DNA from: Physocladia obscura
Taxonomy: Eukaryota; Chytridiomycota; Chytridiomycetes; Chytridiales; Chytriomycetaceae
Assembly: GCA_027596945.1 (NCBI GenBank)
Contig: JADGJH010000826.1
Span: forward strand, 1 to 14,052
Direction: 5' to 3'
Length of the DNA stretch: 14,052 nt
The translations under genes and the position numbers were made by a program. Positions within the stretch are counted from its first letter, which is position 1. Every line of letters begins with the position of its first letter. Positions 1-7,396 of the stretch are shown piece by piece. The notes under the pieces are model-generated. The model worked only from the letters and a program-made list of their open reading frames with translations. It did no database searches and was not told the origin of the DNA.

Positions 1-680
1 TTGTATTTATTTAAAAAAATATATTTTAAAAATCTTAAAAAATTGTTAAAATTATTTTATTTTTCCTCATCCTAAATACCTGCAAAATCCTATCAGAATG
101 TAGGTTCATATGTCTTCAGATCAGCTGGCTACAATTTTTCTACTTCATTTTCCCCAGACTTCCCCACCCTAGCTGCCTCCCCACTCTTTCTTCTCAACTT
201 AGTGTCAATTTTTTTTATCTTTCATTGAGTTTGTGCTTGGCTCTCAAATTTGCACTTAAAGTGAGTGATACCATATCAGTAACTGTTGAACCACTGCACA
301 AAGAGTTCCTTAGATTTTAACAAATTCTACGTAACACTGCATCACTTGGTTGTATTTTCTCCTTTAGTTCAATCTAATTTAACAATGGCCTACTTTGCTT
401 TGTCAGTCAATTGCAGTTACTTTTGTAAGTTTATTATTATTATAATCTTTGGAAAAAACAAAAAATACTGACTACTTAGCAACTGCAACTCAGCACTTGC
501 TTGTCTTTGCAAATCCCAGTTGGTCAAATTTAACAGCAGCATATTTATTTTTCGAAGATTCTCAGTCATTTTAATACATACTTTGGTTAAAAGTCAAAGT
601 TGTAATTTTTTATTAGTTGCCACACTTTCCATTAACTAACAGAGAAGGGCACTGTGATGGAGGCCAAAAGGCATAATGCT
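1..680. other. Intergenic / 3' flank of the helicase gene, no gene assigned
   Basis: This AT-rich stretch follows the helicase stop codon. On the minus strand there is one 50-codon frame from an ATG at 569 to a TAA at 417, beginning MTENLRKINMLLLNLTNWDL, which has a plausible helical composition. I could not join it in phase to any further exon. The plus-strand frame at 286-471 ends in an isoleucine run and looks like chance. Apart from the poly(A) signal listed separately I see no RNA gene, repeat array or mobile element. Confidence 0.5.
609..614 (-). terminator. Poly(A) signal AATAAA of the helicase gene
   Basis: The minus strand reads AATAAA about 67 nt after the helicase stop codon. This is the usual distance for a cleavage and polyadenylation hexamer in a compact eukaryotic genome. 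It is seen directly; its use is inferred. Confidence 0.55.
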
Positions 681-3600
681 TCAAACAATTCCAATAAGCT
701 CAATCCAAATGCTTATAATTTCTTCCACAGAACTAGTCTGATGCAAAGATGATTGAATAAATTTCAGATTGATTGCGTCTTGAAAAGCTGTAAAAAACTT
801 GGTTAGCAATGATGCTGTCCGTGGAGTACATTTCATGACTATATCTCCAGCTTTGATTGTGCTTGTTTGATGCTGTATTTTATTTTGCCAATGTCCAAAG
901 TTTAAAAAAAAAATAATTAAAAAAAGTAATAATAAAAATATTAAAGTATCAATAAAACAGCAGGAAATTACTTCAGCAATTACAAGCCCTCCAGAAAAAA
1001 TAACTGCCATTTTGCTGATCAAGTTCATGTCCCAGGCTACAATTCGTGGTGGTGCATTTGTAATTCTTGCATTTGATTTTGTTATATTGTACGTAGCATA
1101 CCAGGATCCTGCAGCAAGCTCTGAAATTGAGGATTTTGAATGGACTGAAACTTTTTCCATTGTATTGAAGAGATATAATGATGGAGATTTGGTTCCATCA
1201 TCTATGTCACTTGCACATGCAACAAACGATGGATAAATTCCAACAGCCAGAGTAGCCAATACCAAATGTTGATTTTTGCCATTTGCAGAAAACCGACCAA
1301 GTGAATGAGTCATTAAAGGTTTAGGATATCTGTGCAAACGGTGTTTATTTTGTTTATTTTGTTTGATTTTATGTTTTTGTTAAATGATTTGATAGGTTTC
1401 CTTTCAAACCTTGACTGTCCTATCTCTGTTGAAGCCACTAATTCTGCAAAAATCAGTGTTCTCAATAATTGAGACCGAGTCTCCTCAATCATCATCAAAT
1501 TTGCGAAATTCAACCCATTTTTCGCTGCATAATTGCGGCCAGCACTCCAACCATTACCATCCTGTCCAGCTGTTTTCAAAATATATTCTCTCCATGAATC
1601 AAATGCACGTGAAATTGCAAGTAAATCAGATTCACCTAGAATAATAATTTGATTATAATATATTTAAAAAACTTTGAAAAAAAGAAATAAGTTACCTGAA
1701 AAATATTGCTTGGCTGGATTAACAAAACTACTTACATCAAATTGCATCAAAAACGGGCTTTTTCCCAGACTTAAAGTTGCAGCAATAGTTAAAACAGGGT
1801 CCAAGCATTTGAATATACATGCAAACAACAACATTTTTCCAAGTCGTACGTCAACAGGTAAAACAGAAAGTTTGCGCCCAAGTTCAGTTAAATTTCCAGT
1901 TTCTGAAAGTGCCTGGATTTTCTTCAAGAGGGCAATGGCTTTTTCAACATTCTTGGCAGGCGGTGGATCTATAGCTTCAGATAATAATTGACGCACATCC
2001 ACAGATTCATTTTCAATTGGTACAGCCGCCAATGCCCGTAAAATAAGCTCTTCAAGTGGCAGCCTTAGCATCTCTGGAGGTCGGTGAGCAGGCTGCGTTA
2101 ATTTAACATTAATAGTTGCAATAAACAAAGCAGTTTAAACTCACCATAGAATCAAATGCCATTTTTCCAATCAAGTGATAACAAATCCCTGGCTTAACTC
2201 TTCCTGCCCTTCCTCTCCGCTGTTTGAAATTAGCCTGTGAAATCCAGACATCACTCAATTTTGTCATATTTCTTTTTTCGTCGTATGAGATTTCCCTAGC
2301 TTTACACGTGTCAATAACATAGACCACATCTGGAATTGTAATTCCTGTTTCTGCAATGTTTGTAGATAGCACAACCTTTCGAACTCCATGTGATGCTGGC
2401 TTGAACACAGCAGCTTGTTCAGATGCACTGAGGATTGAATGCAGCGGCAAAACCAGCATTTTACTGTTTCCATTTTCCCGAACCGCATCCAGTGAAAGCC
2501 TATCATGAAGTTTTCGGATTTCTGCAAGCCCAGGTAGAAATACAAGAATACTTTCAGTATGTGGTTGAATCCCATTTCCTCCAGTAGCAGTAGTTTCAAC
2601 AATACGTCGTATTAAAAGTTCAACGAGATCAAGATCAATTTTGGTCGAGTTCATTCGCTTCAGCGTTTCGATAGTTTTTCTTGAATATTGGTTTGACAGC
2701 CCGTTGGTTAATTGATATGAACCATTTTCGTCATCGCCGTCATCAATGTCGATTTCAAGTGCCACTTTAGAGCTATTTCCTCCTCGTCCACTAACATTTG
2801 TGTTTCCGATATTCGCGCGCCAGTAGTTTTCTTTTCGGGCAAATTCAGATTCAGGATCAATATTATATTTGGCAAATTCGACAGCATCTTCGAGAAAAAA
2901 AGTCTCGACTGGGTACGTCCTTCCTGGAATAGTCAAAACGGGGCAAATTGAATTGTAGCTGAATGCCAATTCAAAATAATTTGCAAATTTAACCGCATCA
3001 GCTGTTGCACTCATCAAGATAATTTTCAAATCTGGTCTGACTGTTATCAAACGGCGAAGGCGCAAAACTAAGAAATCGCTGTCCAAGCCTCGCTCGTGTA
3101 CCTACACTAACATTCAGAAATCTGGTTCTTTTGTTGTTGTTTTTTTTAAATGTATCACCTCATCAACCACAACATGACTGACACCGGTTAAAAAAGGATT
3201 TTTTTCCAGTTGACGTAAGAGAACTCCCGTTGTTTGAAATATCAGCCGCGTGGCTGCGCCGATTTTTGAATCCAATCGAACTGCGTAACCTACCAATGAT
3301 CCATTGCCAAAACTGGTTGGGTCTCCAATTTCCTCTGAAACACGTGTAGCAATTGATATTGCTGATATTCTGCGTGGCTGCGTACATGCAATATTTGTTT
3401 GGTTTCCCTTGCCTGACTCAATTGCATCCTCCAGAATAAATTGTGGAATCTGCGTGCTGAAAACAAAGAAAGCGAAAACATGATAATATGATATAAGAAG
3501 AAGCAATAAAAAATGACAAAAAAGAAAGAAAACCAACCTTTTCCCGCTTCCAGTTTCCCCAGAAATAATAATAACTTGATTTACGCTGATGATCTTCAAA

Positions 3601-5866
3601 ATTTCTTCCCGCATAGCCCAAACAGGTAATTGTTTTCGGAACGAAGCGAGAGCAAGATAGGAGGGTTTTAATTTTCGAGTATTGAATTGAGCCAAAAAAG
3701 TGTCAGAAAAGTTCCTTGGCAGTGCATTAACATCACTTGATTTGTTTGGCACAAAATTTGCCGTCAGGTTTGCAGCTGGTTTAGCGGGTTTTGGCCTCAA
3801 TTCAATAGTTTTGATTATGCTTTCCACAAACAAAATTCTGCGTTCTTCTTCATGGCCCGTCACGCACAGCTTTCCCTCTCGTTCCTCTTGAACCATTTCC
3901 ATCCAAAGATCGCGAAATATAGGCGGCAAAATTCGATAAAAAGGGGCGCGACTTCCAAATAGTCTGAAAAGAGCTATAGTTGCAACGTATTCTTCAGCCG
4001 ATTTCATCGATTCAGTAAATATATGTGTGGGCGGCTCAAAAACTGCAGGGCCTTGAAGCAAGCCGTCAATTTTTACGCGACTTTTGAATCGAGTCGACGA
4101 CGAATCCAGCAGCTTAGAAAATTTAACTTTGACAGATGTAGCGGTTTTGACTCTGGGAAGAAGATTCACTTGTTCTTGAAGAATATATTTGGGGGTTATA
4201 CCAGTCCAAAATTTCGGAATTTCCAAAGATAGAATCTGAATAGATTGGTTTGTTGCAGATGCTGATTGTGGCAGTGTATTTTCGGACCCTTCGTCAAAAA
4301 GACCACCAAATCCAATCATGTCTTCGTCATTCTCTGAATTGCTTTCGCTACTATTTAACTCGAATTTCTTCTTTGTCGATTTATTCAATTTTGCTGTGCG
4401 AGATTCCAACTGCTTTTCCATTTTTTCATTTGTATTCGCAACTACTATTTCATTACGCGCACGATTTGCCGCAGAAATACTTTTTAAAATCGCTCGATAC
4501 TCACTATCTGCAGTTGAAATATGGCAATTCACATCTTGAATTAATTTCGCATATTCTACTTCGGCTTTTCGAATATTAAAGCTTCTTATCGACTCAAGAG
4601 ATTTCTTGCCTGCAGAATATCTTTGAGTAAAATCTTGTTTCAATAATTGAAACCAAAAAAATAAAATAAAATAAAAGAGTAAACAAATCATACTTTTTCA
4701 AGGCTGAGAAGATAGTTGAAGGCAGAGAAACGCGATTTTTTCGGAATTCATCAATAATATAAGTCAAATGATCAATTCGGCAACTGAATATCGCATGTAG
4801 TAATTCATTTGGTTGGATGTGGTTCTTATTCACTGGTAAATCCAAGTCACTGCTTCCGTCAGAATTTGATTCTTCGTCTCTTTTATTATTCAAACTCAAG
4901 ATTTGAGATTTGAGATTGTGAGCAATCTCGAGTTTCAAAGGTTCTGTTTGTACTTGCGGTTTTGTCGAAAACTGTGACTTGTTTCCAGGAGCATCTTTTT
5001 CTAACCCAACGAATACATTTTTATTTAGAACTAGTGAATTTGTTGCTTCGATTGAATTGATTCTGGCTTGCGCCGGTTGAAGCAATACGATTGTATCTGT
5101 GTTTTCCGTAGATTAACAAATGAATAATAAACAGATACAATTTAACCTGGAATATATTCGACTTTATTCGCATATCCCGGAGGGAGAAGTTTTGGGTCTA
5201 AATTGATACAAAGCTAAATATCAGGCAAACAAAAAAATTAAAAATAAAAAATAAAATTGAAAAAAAAAGAAGCTATGACAATACCCAGTTTAAGCATTCA
5301 TTCAATGACAAAGGTACATGAGAAAACGCGAGATTGGATAATGCAGCCTCAATTTGGGTCGTCGAAAATAACAAAGCCTCAAGCGCATAGTAACAACTTA
5401 GAACAGAATCCAACAGCGAAGCCGGGGAAGCTTGTTGCTGCTGCTGCTGTTGTTGCAATATTGTAAGTCTGTTGATCATCTGCGAGTGTTTTGCGACAAA
5501 TGCGGCGATTTTGTTTTCGGAGTTGTATTCAAGAATCAAGGGAAGAATTTGCGGCTGCGACGCGATTCGGTCTTTTGTCGCAGTCCAGATGCGCACATCG
5601 GCGGCGACGCGATGGCGCAATAATTGCAGATCGCGGGACTTTTGCGCGTCTTTTCGGCCGTCTTCGGCAATCTCTGCAACTGTTGTTTTGGTGTCGGCGG
5701 TGGTGTCGTTTGCTGTGTTTGGTTCCGTCTTTGCCGCAACCGTCACGGTTTCTGCTGCCGCATCCTCGTCGTTTGTTTCTTTCGCCGGTATTGCTTCGCG
5801 CTTTGAAGCTGAGGTTGTCGCGAAACCACGTGTCACATTTGCCGCAGCCTTCTTTTTTGGTCCCAT
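681..5866 (-). CDS. DHX29: DHX29-like DEAH/DEVH-box ATP-dependent RNA helicase, ten exons
   Basis: Exons in transcript order are 5866-5285, 5213-5147, 5096-4694, 4620-3538, 3456-3159, 3101-2145, 2092-1696, 1635-1410, 1329-972 and 872-681. Together they give 1520 residues, with every join GT-AG and in phase. The N-terminus is Lys/Ala-rich, then come eight Gln (138-145) and a UBA-like segment ending LNWLCINLDPKLLPPGY (about 150-208). A dsRNA-binding-like region runs from FWTG to the FRDLW motif (488-590), as in DHX29. The helicase core has GETGSGKS (705-712), DEVH (810-813), SAT (842-844) and QRRGRAGR (1105-1112). The winged-helix/HA2 region and OB fold follow. In animals DHX29 binds the 40S subunit and helps 48S assembly on structured 5' UTRs; that role is inferred here. 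Length is close to human DHX29 (about 1370). The acceptor at 4621 and the donor at 1409 are the least certain splice sites. DHX57 is the closest alternative. Confidence 0.93.
5432..5455 (-). repeat. CAG/CAA triplet run encoding eight Gln in the helicase
   Basis: Eight consecutive Gln codons (CAA/CAG mix) lie in exon 1 of the DHX29-like gene, just before its UBA-like segment. This is a likely site of length variation between isolates. Confidence 0.85.
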
Positions 5867-5910
5867 CACAAATTTAAAATAAAAAAAATAAAAAAATGAA
5901 AACTGACAAC

Positions 5911-5916
5911 TTTATT
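5911..5916 (-). terminator. Poly(A) signal AATAAA overlapping the DUF2087 stop codon
   Basis: The minus strand reads TGAATAAA: the A of the stop codon TGA (5918-5916) is also the first base of AATAAA. The next ATG, of the helicase, begins at 5866. Cleavage 10-30 nt downstream would leave the helicase almost no room for a 5' UTR. Confidence 0.6.
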
Positions 5917-6401
5917 CAAAAACGGGGAGGAATTCCTTTTCCGAGGATCATGGGGTGACCTCTGTCAGTCGTTCTCCAGACCAAAGACCCACCACCTTCT
6001 CTTTCCAAAATCTCCATATCAACCAAATTTCTAAGCACAAGTGGAGTTCCTCCATTCAAATTCGTTTCTGGCAAGAAAAGCGTGATTGTCACGAGAACTT
6101 CCTCCTGCTCAATCTTTTTGGAAGGATCAATCAACGTCCCAATGTATCTAATAACAGCTTCCCACTTAGCCTTTTTTGGTGGCCATGCTTTCAACTTGCC
6201 ATCGGGATGGAAACTGCCACCACCCGCGATGATTTCACGCTTGTAAAGCTCACGCGCAATGACATCAATGTACGGAGTGGCGAAATCCTGAGACAAAGCA
6301 CGCTCCGTGTAAGGATTCGGCGGGAGAGTTTGGTAAGTCTCGACAATAGTTTGCAATTCTTGAAGTGGAATTTCTGAGATGTTGAGGCTTTCTTCAGACA
6401 T
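5916..6401 (-). CDS. DUF2087-domain protein, small and intronless in its core
   Basis: The ATG at 6401 gives 161 residues. Residues 64-143 follow the DUF2087 pattern: FHPDGKLKAWPPKKAKWEAV, then a helix, a paired Glu-Glu-Val (100-102), LRNLVDMEILERE (about 123-135) and VWRT (141-144). These match the family's 'dGrlk-wPakrkkrlavLryi', 'EkEVN', 'LRReLVdygllerd' and 'YWR' blocks. The family is mainly bacterial, often attached to HTH or acetyltransferase domains, and has no settled biochemical role; the fold looks like a small winged helix. About eight to ten extra residues (LFLPETNLNGG) sit where bacterial members have a short turn. The N-terminal 60 residues are not recognised. An upstream ATG at 6542 can be spliced in phase (6542-6491 joined to 6406) and would add 19 residues; RNA would decide. 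The family call rests on motif matching by eye. Confidence 0.72.
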   Translation of the reverse strand: MSEESLNISEIPLQELQTIVETYQTLPPNPYTERALSQDFATPYIDVIARELYKREIIAGGGSFHPDGKLKAWPPKKAKWEAVIRYIGTLIDPSKKIEQEEVLVTITLFLPETNLNGGTPLVLRNLVDMEILEREGGGSLVWRTTDRGHPMILGKGIPPRF

Positions 6402-6542
6402 ATTTTCTGTTTAGAATTTTTGTTAATAATTTTTATTCTTGGCCGCGCCAGTGGATAAGTCGACTTGTCCACTGAAAATTTTTTTAAGACCTGAAAAATT
6501 TTCCTTTGATGGGATTTGTGCAATCTGAAACACTGCTGACAT

Positions 6543-7396
6543 GATGAGTTCTTCACCTTTACTCTATCCATATCATAAACAAAGCGGACCCAATTGCATC
6601 CTGTTAAATTAAAATGAGAGAGTGGGAGTAATAGATATAGATTCCTTGTAAGAAAATTTTGCTGAAAAATTCAATTAGGAAAACATTTGATCGATGTTGC
6701 CCTCAGCAACATTTGCATTAAAATAAAACATAAAGTTTCTGCTAATAATAAAAGCATCCGTATCAGTTCCACTCGGATCACAACAGCATTCAACAAAGAA
6801 ATTCTGGGCGGTGGCGTTTACGGCAGACAATGAACCTTTGATCAACTCTCAAAATTTATTGTAGAATTTAAAACGTGACATTGAATATGGACAAATGTTC
6901 ACTATTGACTTGAACAGTGGTTTATCTGATAAGCTAACCCAAAAAATTTTTATTTTTTATTGGAGAAACTGTCATCATAGTCTGTTCCGCACAAAGTCTA
7001 TGTCCAAATCTGCAAGAGAATATGCGTCCAACTCTGGCTCTACGGCAACAATTGTGTCAAGTGAAATCTCCGGAAATGTTAATGCAATCACCAACGAATC
7101 AGAAGGCTTTTGAAAGCTCTCAAAGGTCCGCTGGATACACAGCACCAGCTCAGCTAGCTGGAAACCTGGGAAACTGAAAACATTTAAAAACCCCCAGAGA
7201 CTACGACTATTGTTCTTGCACTCATACAGATATTTTACGTTTGAGACAGTGTCGACTAATTTTTTATAAAGAGGAAAGATTACTGATTAATTGAAGAAAA
7301 AAATTCGATACAATGAAAACAGACTTTTTTTTTTTGTCTCTTGTACACATACGAAACAAATTAAACATAAAAGCATAAACTAAAAAAAAAAAACAA
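6543..7396 (-). other. Unassigned 0.85-kb block with coding-like minus-strand stretches
   Basis: No recognised gene. Two minus-strand open stretches lie in the same reading frame: 7286-6978 (103 codons, no ATG, ends TGA TGA, with AATAAA a few bases later) and 6848-6678 (57 codons, ends TAA). Both have frequent G at codon position 1 and natural-looking hydrophobic patterning, for example SDSLVIALTFPEISLDTIVA and FFVECCCDPSGTDTDAFIIS. The plus strand in the mirror frame is also fairly open (6895-7113 from an ATG, extendable upstream through a possible 57-nt intron at 6861-6917), so strand is not certain. Possible readings are exons of an unrecognised gene, an alternative 3' exon of the PARP-Deltex gene, or a decayed gene with in-frame stops. 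Confidence 0.35.

Noticed and set aside
681..1337. A single 218-codon reading frame with a hydrophobic segment that looks like a membrane protein
   Set aside because: The hydrophobic segment is the translated T-rich intron 873-971. Removing it restores the OB-fold end of the helicase.
3114..4691. Frame beginning MICLLFYFILFFWF, which looks like a signal peptide
   Set aside because: This is translated intron sequence (4621-4693). The true protein enters this exon from the upstream exon at 4694-5096.
5472..5882. Plus-strand frames of 128-136 codons opposite helicase exon 1
   Set aside because: These are shadows of the Ala/Thr-rich exon 1. The minus-strand frame continues by splicing into a recognisable UBA-like and helicase sequence.
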